From a bacterium (GTDB lineage Bacteria > Planctomycetota > UBA1135 > UBA2386): 64,000 bases of DNA. The DNA lies in the NCBI GenBank assembly GCA_030432695.1, contig JAUILN010000011.1, forward strand, positions 1-64,000. The letters are read 5' to 3'. Both the position numbers and the translations under genes were made by a program. Positions 46,113 through 55,126 of the stretch are shown piece after piece (position 1 is the stretch's first letter; each line of letters begins with the position of its first letter). The notes under the pieces were generated by a model. The model did not search any database and was not told where the DNA came from. It saw only the letters and a list, made by a program, of their open reading frames with translations.

Positions 46113-48158
46113 TCAGCGCTTCCGAGCCCGCTCGAGTGCGGCGCGCGCCCGCTCGACCGCACGTTTCGCTCCGCTGTAGCTCGACCGATCCGCGAGCACT
46201 CCCGCCAGCCGGATCTCCTTCTCGGCATCGTCCAGGCGCCGCTCCTGGAGGAACAGCCGCGCCCGGACCAGCCGGCAATCGACGTTGCCGGCTTCGATCT
46301 CGACGTCGTCGTAGTAGCCCTTGCAACGATTGAGCTGCTGGCCGATCGCCACACCCATCGTCGCATAGCGGAGCGCTCGCTCCGTATCGTCGAGTTCGTA
46401 GAGGCACGTCGCGAGTTCCTCCAACGTGGGCCAGTAGTCGGCAAAGTCGTTGTTCTCCTTGGCGAGCACATCCTCGTCGACGATCAACCAGCCCTCCGCA
46501 TCGAAGCGGAACCCGTGCCTCGCGGTCACGATCCGAACGACTTCCAGGAACTGCGCGATCGCCGCTTCGAACTCGTTTTCCTCCATGAGGAGCCCGCCGA
46601 GGATCCTCGGGTACTTGTGGTCGTCGGGGGTTGCCGCGGCCAGGCCCTCGAGCCACTCGACCGCCGCGTCGAGACCCTTCCAATTCGCAAGGCAACGTGC
46701 GCGCTCGGTGTAGGGCGGCCACCAGCGGCCATCGCCGATGGCCTCGTCGTAGGCCTCGAGAGCTGCCTCCCAGCGCCCGAGTCGCTCCCGACACTTGCCG
46801 ATATCGAGCCAGACATAGGCGTCGGCACCGCCGGCTTTCACCAGAGCTTCGAGCTTATCGAGCGCCTCTGCATGGCGGCCGCTCTCCAGGGCACGTTTGG
46901 CCGCCGCCTTCAGGTCTTCGCGATCCGACTCCGCGTCCCCCCAAACGCCCCTTCGCGCTTCCTTCGCGGCGGTCTCGGCCGCCTCGAGCGCATGGAGAAA
47001 GGCCGCATACTCGGCGAGCGGAACCTCGATCGTCGGCACCGGGCTCCCCATCGTGCCCGCCGCGACGCAACCCTGCTCGACGAGATGCAGGTTCAGACGC
47101 TCGGCACCGTCCTCGATCCACACATAGCAGAACTCCGAGTCCTGCGCGCCGCGCAGAAAGCCGTGCAACCTGCTGACGACGCGGACCGTCGCTTCGGGGT
47201 GGGCCTCGAGCCAGCCCGCGATCACCTCGTCGGTGTTCTCTGCCGACCGCGTCCGGAAGAAGCCTCGGCCCAGGAGCGAGAGCGCCTGGGCCGGCCGCGC
47301 CGGATCATTGCCGAACCACGACTGCCATTGCAGACCGGAAGCCGCCCGCGTCTCCCCCGCCGTCGCTAACGCGCCGGCATTGCTACGAAGTTGCCAGATG
47401 CAGAGTTCGATCTGCCGCTGCTGGACCACGAGGTACTCGCCCAGCGCCATCCGGTGCCCGATCACGACCATCGTCGCGTCGTCGGCATCCGCACCCTCGC
47501 ACGCCGCGCGCAGAGCATCGGCCTGCCGACCGGGAAGCGGGACGATGCCCTCGAGTCCTGCCAGGAGTCCAAGGTAGGACTCGAACCGCGACGCGGAGTC
47601 GCTATCCGGCCCTGGCGGCTGCTCGAGTGTCGCGCTCGCGCTCCGCAGCTGCTGCATCACCGCCTCGAGATCCTCCAGCGAGGCCTTCCTCGGGTCGTCC
47701 CCCGCGACGCGCACGCCGGCGAGTCGCCCTCCGCCGACGCAGAAGGCGCAGCTCGAGAACCCGACTGCATCACACGCCGCGCAGTCGGCCTCGTCCCCCG
47801 ACACGGTCACGACCCTCGTGGTGCCGCGGCACTCTGCGCAGGAGTCCTTGCGCCTGCCCCGACAGAGTGGGCAGACCATCGCCTCGAACGGGTCGTAGGC
47901 AGCTCCGCTGCCCGCGCAGCGCGGGCACTCCGTCTCCCCTTCCTCACAGAGCGCGCATCCGCCGCGCGATTCTCTGGCGCAGAGTGCACACTCAACCGTT
48001 CGCGAGCCCTCGCACTCGGGGCAGACCGCAGCGTCCGTAGCCGACCACCGCAGTTTCCCAGCGTCGTCGAGAACCATCCCCGCAGGCACGACGTCCTCGA
48101 TCCCCTGGGCGACCGGAGTCCCGACGAGAAGCACGATCCACAGCAGTGTGCGCAGCAT
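46113..48158 (-). CDS. Secreted CxxC zinc-binding, SNase-like and TPR protein
   Basis: A 681-residue exported protein. The signal peptide spans residues 3-19 (ending PVAQG). Residues 45-140 contain eight CxxC pairs in DnaJ-type CxxCxG arrangement (C46/C49, C57/C60, C68/C71, C78/C81, C96/C99, C107/C110, C126/C129, C137/C140), enough for about four zinc sites. Residues about 325-410 resemble the C-terminal half of a staphylococcal-nuclease domain (ERLNLHLVEQGCV ... EARRGVWG), but the catalytic Arg/Glu set is not evident. From about 415 to the end there are at least five TPR-like helix pairs. No enzyme can be assigned; it looks like a binding or chaperone-type scaffold. The ATG at 48158 has a TATCGT hexamer 7 nt upstream and no ribosome site. 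Confidence 0.8.
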   Translation of the reverse strand: MLRTLLWIVLLVGTPVAQGIEDVVPAGMVLDDAGKLRWSATDAAVCPECEGSRTVECALCARESRGGCALCEEGETECPRCAGSGAAYDPFEAMVCPLCRGRRKDSCAECRGTTRVVTVSGDEADCAACDAVGFSSCAFCVGGGRLAGVRVAGDDPRKASLEDLEAVMQQLRSASATLEQPPGPDSDSASRFESYLGLLAGLEGIVPLPGRQADALRAACEGADADDATMVVIGHRMALGEYLVVQQRQIELCIWQLRSNAGALATAGETRAASGLQWQSWFGNDPARPAQALSLLGRGFFRTRSAENTDEVIAGWLEAHPEATVRVVSRLHGFLRGAQDSEFCYVWIEDGAERLNLHLVEQGCVAAGTMGSPVPTIEVPLAEYAAFLHALEAAETAAKEARRGVWGDAESDREDLKAAAKRALESGRHAEALDKLEALVKAGGADAYVWLDIGKCRERLGRWEAALEAYDEAIGDGRWWPPYTERARCLANWKGLDAAVEWLEGLAAATPDDHKYPRILGGLLMEENEFEAAIAQFLEVVRIVTARHGFRFDAEGWLIVDEDVLAKENNDFADYWPTLEELATCLYELDDTERALRYATMGVAIGQQLNRCKGYYDDVEIEAGNVDCRLVRARLFLQERRLDDAEKEIRLAGVLADRSSYSGAKRAVERARAALERARKR

Positions 48159-48165
48159 GTCGCGA

Positions 48166-48171
48166 ACGATA
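48166..48171 (-). promoter_or_regulatory. Candidate -10 hexamer TATCGT, leaderless CxxC/TPR mRNA
   Basis: TATCGT ends 7 nt before the ATG at 48158, with no Shine-Dalgarno. It faces away from the divergent sulfatase fusion gene. Confidence 0.4.
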
Positions 48172-48236
48172 CCCGCTCGGATCCGCGGACACGGCCTCGC
48201 CACCGATGCGAACCGGAACACGGCGACCTCAAAGGC

Positions 48237-48242
48237 TAGACT
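48237..48242 (+). promoter_or_regulatory. Candidate -10 hexamer TAGACT upstream of sulfatase fusion
   Basis: TAGACT lies 37 nt before the ATG at 48280, so the leader would be about 30 nt. No clear ribosome site precedes the start. Confidence 0.25.
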
Positions 48243-48279
48243 GGCCGACGCGCGCGACCCCCCGCTCCGCCACCGAACC

Positions 48280-51200
48280 ATGCGCTTCACCCCGCCCCTC
48301 GCCCTCGCCACGCTCCTGAGCCTCACCGGCGCCGCCGTTCCCGCCCAGGACACTGCCAGCCGCCCCAACGTCCTGTTGATCCTCGCCGACGACCTCGGCT
48401 TCAGCGACCTGAGCTGTTACGGCAGCGAGATCCCGACGCCGAACCTCGACCTGCTCGCCGCACAGGGCGCGCGCTTCTCGCAGTTCTACAACTCGGCGCG
48501 CTGCTGTCCGTCGCGGGCTTCGCTGCTCACCGGCCTGCATCCGCACCAGGCGGGCGTGGGCTCGTTCGCCACGCAGCAGCCACGGAAGGGCGCGGGGCGC
48601 GCCTATGCCGGGCACCTGCTCGCCGACTGCGCGACGCTGGCGGAGCTGCTGGGCGATGCGGGCTACTCGACGTGGATGGTCGGCAAATGGCACCTCGGCA
48701 CGCCGGGACCGATCGAGCGCGGCTTCCAGAACTACTGGGGCTTCCAGAACCTCCACGCCTACTCGGCCGACCAATGGGACCTCGCGGAGTATGCGCGGCT
48801 TCCGGAGGGCACCGCGGCCGAGCTGTCGTTCGGCGACGACTTCTACGCGACCGACGCGTTCAGCGACTACGCGCTGGAGTTCCTGCGCCAGACGCGCACC
48901 GCGGGGAACGAAGATCGCCCGTGGTTCCTCTACCTCGCGCACTCCGCCCCGCACTTTCCGGTGCAGGCGCCGGTCGAGACCATCGACCGCTACGTGGAGG
49001 TCTACCGCCGCGGCTGGGACGCGCTGCGCGCCGACCGCTTGCAGCGCATGCAGCGCATCGGCCTGATCCCCCGCGACCTGCCGCTGCCGCCGCGCAGCAT
49101 GGTGCCAGTCGACCGCGAGGACCTCGCCAGCGGCTATCCGGGCCAGCCCAATCCGGCGTGGGACTCGTTGCCCGAAGACCGGCGCGAAGACCTCGCGCGG
49201 CGGATGGCGACGTTCGCGGCGATGGTCGAACATGTCGACCACGGGGTCGGTCGGATCCTGCGGGACCTGCAGGCGAACGGCGAACTCGACGACACCCTGA
49301 TCCTGTTCCTGTCCGACAACGGCGCCTGCTACGAGTGGGGACCGTTCGGCTTCGACGGACCGTCGCGCCGCGGCGCCGACGTGCTGCATACCGGGGAAGC
49401 GCTGCGCGGGATCGGCCAGGCCGGGACCTGGCAGAGCTATGGCTCGGCGTGGGCGAATCTGGGCAACACGCCGCTGAACCTCTACAAGCACTTCTGCCAC
49501 GAGGGTGGGATCTCCAGCCCATTGATCGTGAGCAGGGGGGATCGGTTCGCGTCGCGATCGGGTTGGATCGACACGCCCGTGCATCTGATCGATGTGGTGC
49601 CGACAGTGCTCGAAGCGACCGGGGCGACCTACCCCGAGCGGCGCGGCGACGCAGAACTACAGCCATTGGAGGGTACGTCGCTGTGGCCGCTCGTCGACGG
49701 CGAATCGTTCCCCGAGCGCGCGCTGGCCTTCGAACACCAGGAAGCCCGCGCCCTGCGCCGCGGCCGCTACAAGGTGGTCTGGGGCAAGCGAATGCCCGAA
49801 GCCCCGCACTGGGAGCTCTACGACATCGAGACCGACCGCAGCGAGCAGCGTGATCTCTCCTCGGAACGACCGGAGCTGACCGCCGAACTCGCGGCGCTCT
49901 GGGAGGACTGGGCGAAGCGGGTGGGCGCGGATCCGTTCACGCGCGACGACTACGCTCCGGTCGAGGACGAGCCAACGACAGAGGCGGAGCTCATCGCCGA
50001 CCGGCCACTGACGATCACCTGCCAGATCGATACCGGCGACGACGAAGAAGCCCACGGCGTGCTGGTCTGCCAAGGGGGCCGGCAGCAGGGCTTCGCGCTG
50101 CACCTCGTCGACGGCGTGCCGACCTTCGACGTGCGCCGCAATGGCGAGATCACCCGGGTACAGGCCGCCTCCGCGGTGGCCGGCAAGCTGCGGATCACCG
50201 CGCACCTCGACGCCGAGGTGATGACCGTGGGCCGCGGCCGACAGATCCTCGCCAGCCGGCGCTCGCCGGGATTGATCCCTGCACAGCCGACCGATCCCCG
50301 CGAGGTCGGCCAGGACTCGCTGACCGCCGCCGGCGACTACGAGGCTCCGAACGCGTTCACCGGCTCGATCCTCGGACACGAGGTCAAAGCGGAGGGTGAT
50401 GCGCCACGGCAGCCGGAGACCCCGCCCACCACCGCGAGCACACGCCCCAGCGACTACGGCGCCGCCGCCCCCGGGCCCACGATGCCCGAAGGCCTGCAGC
50501 CGTTGTTCGACCACTGGATGCGCGACACCTGGATCACCCGCGGCCCCGACAGCAGCTACTACCTGACCGGCACCACCGCCACGCCCGGTCGCAACTTCGG
50601 CGGGCGCCTGCCGCACTGCTGGGACTCCAACGACGGCCTCTACCTGTGGAGGTCCGACGACCTCGCGCAATGGCAGAGCCTCGGCCGGATCTGGTCACTC
50701 GACGCGGATGCCACCTGGCAGTCGACCTACCGCTTCGGCAAGCCGTTCACCACGATCACCGGCGACGCGGGCGAGGCGAAGAAGCGCGCGGTCTGGGCCC
50801 CGGAGATCCATTGGATCGAGTCGGCCGGCAACTGGTTCGTCGTCGCCTGCATGAACCAGACGGCGGTGGGCGGCGGCTCGTTCGTGCTGCGCTCCACCAC
50901 CGGCAAGCCCGAGGGCCCCTACGAGAACATCGAGGGCAACCGTGAGGGCCCGCTGTTTCCGCGCATCGACGGCTCGCTGTTCGAGGACGACGACGGCTCG
51001 GTGTGGTTCGTCGGCCACAACCACGAGTTCGCGCGGATGAAGCCCGACATGAGCGGGCTGGCCGAGCCGATGCGGCGCTTCGTGGAGACGGCCTACGAGC
51101 CCGAGCCGTACATCGAGGGCGCGTTCGTGTTCAAGCACGCCGGCCGCTACCACCTGGTGCAGGCCATCTGGTCGCACAGGATGCCCGACGGCTCGTTGCG

Positions 51201-52830
51201 CTACGAAGGCGACAGCAAACGCCAGGGCGGCGAGCTGTGGAGCTACGACTGCGTGATCGCCTCCGCCGACCGTCTCGAGGGCCCCTATGGCCCGCGCTAC
51301 ACCGCCGGCGTCGGCATCGGCCACGACAATCTGTTCCGCGGCGACGGCGGCCGGATGTACGCCACGCTGTTCGGCAATCCGCGCACCGACTTCCCGCAGC
51401 CGTTCCGCTGCCGGCCGGCAATGGTGGAGATGTGCTTCGATGGCGAGCGCTTCCGCATCGCCGAGCCCGCCGGGCAACCCGAGCGCGTTCCCGCGCCGAA
51501 CTTCGTGGTGATCCTGACCGACGACCAGGGCTGGGGCACCACGTCGACGACCTGGGACCCGGCGGTGCCGGCATCGGCCAGCGACTTCTTCCGGACCCCC
51601 TCGATCGATCGGCTGGCGGCGCGCGGTATGCGCTTCACCCAGGCCTACGCCGCGAACCCGAACTGCTCGCCGTCGCGCGCCGCACTGCTCACCGGGCAGA
51701 GCCCCGCAGCGCTGCACTTCACCGACATCTGCGGGCGGCAGAGCGGACCGTTCTACGTAGGCAACCGGCTGATCCCGCCGCGGCACGTCGACGACCTCGA
51801 CCCGTCGACGACCACCATCCCCGAACTGCTGAAGGCCCACGACCCGCGCTACGTGGCGGCACACTTCGGCAAGTGGCACCTGCGCGGCGGCGGGCCCGAG
51901 GCGCACGGCTTCGATGGCGGCGACGGGAACACCGGCAATGGTGAGGGCAACCGCCCGGCCAATCTGCCCGACGACCCCAAGCAGGCCTACGGGCTGACCG
52001 ACCGCGGACTCGCCTGGATGCGCGAGCAGGTCGACGCCGGCCGGCCGTTCTACCTGCAGCTCTCGCACTACGCGACGCACCTGGCCTACCAGTCGAGGCC
52101 CGCGACGCGCGCCGGCTTCGAGACCGCCGCACCCGGCACACGCCACACCAAGCTGCCCTATGCCGCGATGCTCGCCGACCTCGACCGCAACATCGGCCGG
52201 GTCCTCGACGCGCTCGATGCCCTGGGCATCGCCGAGAACACCTACCTCGTCTACACCGCCGACAACGGCACCTATGCCACCGACGACCCGGCCAATGCCA
52301 ATGGCCCGGTGCGCGGCCACAAGGCAATGCTGTGGGAAGGCGGGGTCCGCGTGCCGATGGTGATCGCCGGGCCGGGCATCGACCGCGGCTCCATCTCGCG
52401 GGTCCCGGCGGTCGGCTACGACGTGCTCCCCACGATCGCCGCGCTCGCCGGGATCTCCTCGGTGCCCGCCGCGGTGGAAGGCGCCGACCTGACACCGGCG
52501 CTACACGCCAAGGCCTCCACGGTGACCCGCCCCCACGGCGCACTGCACTTCCACTGGCCGCACTACCAGCACCAGAAGCGCAGCGTGCCGACCAGCTCGA
52601 TCGTGGAGGGCCGCTACAAGCTGCAGTACCGCTGGGAGACCGACACCGCGGAGCTCTACGACCTGGAAGGTGACCTCGCCGAGACGACGGACCTGGCGGC
52701 GAAGGAGCCCGAGGTCGCCACGCGCCTGCAGGCCAGCCTGTTCGACTGGCTCGACGCGGTCGACGCGCAGCGCCCGCAGGTGAACCCCGACTTCGATCCG
52801 GAGGACGACCCGGCGCTGCGGCGACGGTGA
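48280..52830 (+). CDS. Sulfatase-GH43-sulfatase fusion, secreted
   Basis: A 1516-residue exported enzyme with three catalytic-type units. A signal peptide spans residues 4-23. Sulfatase 1 (about 28-560) starts RPNVLLILADDLGFSDLSCY and has the formylglycine motif CCPSR, with the modified residue C75. A beta-sandwich linker (about 567-660) is followed by a GH43/GH117-like five-bladed domain (about 735-1065; WMRDTWITRGPDSSYYLTGT, APEIHWIESAGNWFVVACMN, GSLFEDDDGSVWFVGHNHE). Sulfatase 2 (about 1070-1510) starts PNFVVILTDDQGWGTT and has CSPSR with the modified residue C1129. Both FGly cysteines are intact, so both sulfatases can be matured by FGE. The order implies desulfation and cleavage of one sulfated glycan by one polypeptide. 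The ATG at 48280 gives a proper signal peptide. Confidence 0.9.
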   Translation: MRFTPPLALATLLSLTGAAVPAQDTASRPNVLLILADDLGFSDLSCYGSEIPTPNLDLLAAQGARFSQFYNSARCCPSRASLLTGLHPHQAGVGSFATQQPRKGAGRAYAGHLLADCATLAELLGDAGYSTWMVGKWHLGTPGPIERGFQNYWGFQNLHAYSADQWDLAEYARLPEGTAAELSFGDDFYATDAFSDYALEFLRQTRTAGNEDRPWFLYLAHSAPHFPVQAPVETIDRYVEVYRRGWDALRADRLQRMQRIGLIPRDLPLPPRSMVPVDREDLASGYPGQPNPAWDSLPEDRREDLARRMATFAAMVEHVDHGVGRILRDLQANGELDDTLILFLSDNGACYEWGPFGFDGPSRRGADVLHTGEALRGIGQAGTWQSYGSAWANLGNTPLNLYKHFCHEGGISSPLIVSRGDRFASRSGWIDTPVHLIDVVPTVLEATGATYPERRGDAELQPLEGTSLWPLVDGESFPERALAFEHQEARALRRGRYKVVWGKRMPEAPHWELYDIETDRSEQRDLSSERPELTAELAALWEDWAKRVGADPFTRDDYAPVEDEPTTEAELIADRPLTITCQIDTGDDEEAHGVLVCQGGRQQGFALHLVDGVPTFDVRRNGEITRVQAASAVAGKLRITAHLDAEVMTVGRGRQILASRRSPGLIPAQPTDPREVGQDSLTAAGDYEAPNAFTGSILGHEVKAEGDAPRQPETPPTTASTRPSDYGAAAPGPTMPEGLQPLFDHWMRDTWITRGPDSSYYLTGTTATPGRNFGGRLPHCWDSNDGLYLWRSDDLAQWQSLGRIWSLDADATWQSTYRFGKPFTTITGDAGEAKKRAVWAPEIHWIESAGNWFVVACMNQTAVGGGSFVLRSTTGKPEGPYENIEGNREGPLFPRIDGSLFEDDDGSVWFVGHNHEFARMKPDMSGLAEPMRRFVETAYEPEPYIEGAFVFKHAGRYHLVQAIWSHRMPDGSLRYEGDSKRQGGELWSYDCVIASADRLEGPYGPRYTAGVGIGHDNLFRGDGGRMYATLFGNPRTDFPQPFRCRPAMVEMCFDGERFRIAEPAGQPERVPAPNFVVILTDDQGWGTTSTTWDPAVPASASDFFRTPSIDRLAARGMRFTQAYAANPNCSPSRAALLTGQSPAALHFTDICGRQSGPFYVGNRLIPPRHVDDLDPSTTTIPELLKAHDPRYVAAHFGKWHLRGGGPEAHGFDGGDGNTGNGEGNRPANLPDDPKQAYGLTDRGLAWMREQVDAGRPFYLQLSHYATHLAYQSRPATRAGFETAAPGTRHTKLPYAAMLADLDRNIGRVLDALDALGIAENTYLVYTADNGTYATDDPANANGPVRGHKAMLWEGGVRVPMVIAGPGIDRGSISRVPAVGYDVLPTIAALAGISSVPAAVEGADLTPALHAKASTVTRPHGALHFHWPHYQHQKRSVPTSSIVEGRYKLQYRWETDTAELYDLEGDLAETTDLAAKEPEVATRLQASLFDWLDAVDAQRPQVNPDFDPEDDPALRRR

Positions 52831-52833
52831 ATC

Positions 52834-52866
52834 TGTCGTGGTCGGTGCCTGGCACCAACCACGACA
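52834..52866. terminator. 33-bp near-perfect palindrome between convergent genes
   Basis: TGTCGTGGTCGGTGCC (52834-52849), one base, then GGCACCAACCACGACA (52851-52866): 16 bp with a single mismatch. It begins 3 bases after the sulfatase stop, between convergent genes, so a bidirectional terminator is likely; no T-run follows on either strand. It contains GGTGCCTGGCACC, a core I recall from dispersed repeats in other bacteria. Confidence 0.6.
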
Positions 52867-52978
52867 CAAACAGCGAGGCGGCTGGGTCACGGGACACGGC
52901 CCGATCCAGTATCCGCAGAGGCCGTTTCCGCGTGACTCCGACATCGGGCGCGAGGCACCGGCGGTAGGCGTCGGCGGG

Positions 52979-54430
52979 TCAGAAGCTGCCGACGACGTTG
53001 CGGGTGCCGTTGGTGAACAGCAGGCCGAGGGAGTTGGCGCTGGAGAGGACGGCGAACTGCCCGTAGAACTCGGCGCCGAGCAGGGCGAGGTCGTTGGGGA
53101 TCGTGTAGCGGACGTTGGCGCTGCCGGCCGAGTTGGCGCTGGCATCGAGGCCGATGTCGCCGCTGCTCAGGGCACGGCAACCGGCGGCGCCGAGGGGGCC
53201 GAGGTCGAGGTCGGGGTTGGTGACGCCGATAAGCAGGACGGCGCGGGCGCCGTTACCGGCGGTCCGCAGGCGCATGGTCTGTGTGGCGCCGAGCAGCGGG
53301 GCGGTGGCGCTGTGGGTCGGCCGGGTCGCGGGACCGGTGGTGGTGAAGGTGCGGAAGGCGTAGGCGTCGTTGCCGCTGCCCGCGGTCCAGGCGCTGCCGC
53401 TCCAGAGCGCGTCGTCGATCGGGTTGCCGAACTGCTCGATCGGACGCAGGATGCGGCCGCCGTTCAGCGGCTCGAGGCTGACCCAGTAGTTGGTGCCGGC
53501 GTTGATCCGCGCCGGAGTCGGGAAGCTGGCGCGTACGACCTGCGGAGCTCCCGGCGAGACGCTGACGGTGGTCTCGGCCAGGACCTGCCGCGGCAGCGTG
53601 CCGCCCTCGTCGTAGATCGCGACGGCGAGGTCGACGGGCGCCGCACCGACCGCTGCGGAGCGGAATTCGATGCTGCAGACGTCACGCGTCGGGTAGCCGA
53701 AGTCGTCCCGAACCCGGAAGGCACGGCGCGCGTTGCTCTGCGTCTGGCCGCTGAGCGGGTTGCCGTTCCAGTTGACCTCGCGGAACGCGCTGCTGGAGCA
53801 CGGCGCGGAGGCACCGCAGCTGGCGCCGAACGGCTGGCTGATGCCACGGACGTTCGGGGCGTAGTTGACCTGGTAGCGGATCGGCTGGTCGTCCCGCAGC
53901 CAGAACTGGAAGCCCGACTGCTCGGTGAAGTAGTAGCTCTCCACCGAGTTGCCCGAGGGCGCCGTCGGCTTCTTGATGTAGTTGGTCGACGGGAAACCAC
54001 CGCAGGCGTTCGAAGTGCCGTAGTCGAGCACGACCTGGTAGCGCTCTCCGGCTCCAAGGATCAGGTTCGAGAAGCTCGCCCGCACCGTGCCCACGTTGTC
54101 CGGGATGCTCAGCGGGGCCGACCGACCGAGGACCGAGCCCTGGTTCGGGCTGCCGCCGTCGTTGTCGGGACGCACCTCCATGCGGACCGTCGCGCCACTG
54201 CAGCCGCCGTTGGCCAGCTTCACCGCGATGTCGCAGACCTGGATGTCGTAGGCCTGCGGGTTCACGAACACGAAGCTGCGCTTGAAGGCGACGTCGTCGT
54301 CCCAGGCGAACTGCGCGTTCCAGTTGCGCTGGCGCGTCTGGGTGCACTGCGCGTTCAGCGCGGTCGAGGTCAGGCCATCGGCGGTCAGGGCCAGCAGCGC
54401 GGAGGTCAGGATCAGCTTGGAGGCGTTCAT
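52979..54430 (-). CDS. Secreted beta-rich protein of unknown function
   Basis: A 483-residue exported protein with a signal peptide (ending about TALNAQ, residue 28). The mature part seems to hold two similar beta-sandwich halves of about 200 residues (first with VNPQAYDIQVCDIAVKL and RYQVVLDYGTSN; second with TRDVCSIEFRSA and AGTNYWVSLEPLNG), with paired cysteines. These halves recall fibronectin-like or choice-of-anchor modules. The last 105 residues or so form the shared C-terminal domain (NPDLDLGPLGAAGC, TIPNDLALLGAEFYGQF, NSLGLLFTN). No catalytic residues are visible. The start at 54430 has an AAGGACGAG ribosome-site candidate. The 5' region carries a strong GC hairpin at 54461-54481. 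It is convergent with the sulfatase fusion. Confidence 0.8.
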   Translation of the reverse strand: MNASKLILTSALLALTADGLTSTALNAQCTQTRQRNWNAQFAWDDDVAFKRSFVFVNPQAYDIQVCDIAVKLANGGCSGATVRMEVRPDNDGGSPNQGSVLGRSAPLSIPDNVGTVRASFSNLILGAGERYQVVLDYGTSNACGGFPSTNYIKKPTAPSGNSVESYYFTEQSGFQFWLRDDQPIRYQVNYAPNVRGISQPFGASCGASAPCSSSAFREVNWNGNPLSGQTQSNARRAFRVRDDFGYPTRDVCSIEFRSAAVGAAPVDLAVAIYDEGGTLPRQVLAETTVSVSPGAPQVVRASFPTPARINAGTNYWVSLEPLNGGRILRPIEQFGNPIDDALWSGSAWTAGSGNDAYAFRTFTTTGPATRPTHSATAPLLGATQTMRLRTAGNGARAVLLIGVTNPDLDLGPLGAAGCRALSSGDIGLDASANSAGSANVRYTIPNDLALLGAEFYGQFAVLSSANSLGLLFTNGTRNVVGSF

Positions 54431-54460
54431 CGGTCTCGTCCTTCGGGTCGGGTTTCGGAG

Positions 54461-54481
54461 CGCCCGCGCTCGCCGCGGGCG
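54461..54481 (-). repeat. GC hairpin in 5' region of the secreted protein gene
   Basis: CGCCCGCG (54461-54468) and CGCGGGCG (54474-54481) form a perfect 8-bp stem with a 5-base loop, 31 bases upstream of the ATG at 54430. It would sit in the 5' untranslated region if the transcript starts further up. Confidence 0.4.
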
Positions 54482-54577
54482 GGATTCGGGAAGCACCCCG
54501 GATTCGCCCGCCCGGCTGCGCCAGGCTTTCCCCGCCTTTTCCCTCCCGCTGCCCCTAATCCCTTTCCGATAGACTGT

Positions 54578-54583
54578 TACGAT
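54578..54583 (+). promoter_or_regulatory. Candidate -10 hexamer TACGAT, leaderless ECF sigma mRNA
   Basis: TACGAT ends 9 nt before the ATG at 54593. An alternative hexamer TAGACT lies at 54570-54575. No ribosome site is present. Confidence 0.35.
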
Positions 54584-54592
54584 CACCCAAGA

Positions 54593-55126
54593 ATGTCCGG
54601 AGAGCGCCCCGATCCCCTGCCCGAGGTCTACACCGAGCTGCGCGCGGTCGCGGCCGGCTACCTCCGCAGGACCCCGAGCGCCGCGCCGACCATCCAGGCC
54701 ACCGCGTTGGTGCACGAAGCCTGGCTGCAGATCGCCAAGCACGACGAGACCCGCTGGCGGAGCCGCACCCACTTCGCGGCGCTGGCCTCCAAGGTGATGC
54801 GCGACGTGCTGGTCGACGAAGCGCGGGCCCGCAAGGCCGCCAAGCGCGGCGGCGACCGGCAGCGATTGACCCTCTCCGGCCTCAGCCCAGAGACCGACTC
54901 GCCCGACGTCGACGTGCTGGCCCTGCACGAGGCCCTCGAACGGCTGGCAGCGGAAGACCCCGAGCAGGCCCGCATCGTCGAACTTCGCTTCTTCGGTGGC
55001 ATGACCGGCGACGAGATCGCCGAGACGGTCGGCGTCTCCCGCCGCACCGTGGTCCGCGAACTCAAGATGGCCCAGGCCTGGCTGCTCCGCGAGATGACCC
55101 GCGACGGAGACCCCAGCGATGGCTGA
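54593..55126 (+). CDS. ECF sigma factor coupled to TPR kinase
   Basis: A 177-residue ECF sigma factor of the TIGR02999 type. Motifs in order: LPEVYTELRAVAAGYLRR, IQATALVHEAWLQIAKHD (region 2), MRDVLVDEARARKAAKRGG (region 2.3-2.4), then EQARIVELRFFGGMTGDEIA and the helix-turn-helix of region 4 (ETVGVSRRTVVRELKMA). It overlaps the start of the kinase gene by 8 bases, which strongly suggests one transcript and coupled translation. The start at 54593 has a TACGAT hexamer 9 nt away. The gene is divergent from the secreted protein gene at 52979-54430. Its target promoters are unknown. Confidence 0.92.
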   Translation: MSGERPDPLPEVYTELRAVAAGYLRRTPSAAPTIQATALVHEAWLQIAKHDETRWRSRTHFAALASKVMRDVLVDEARARKAAKRGGDRQRLTLSGLSPETDSPDVDVLALHEALERLAAEDPEQARIVELRFFGGMTGDEIAETVGVSRRTVVRELKMAQAWLLREMTRDGDPSDG

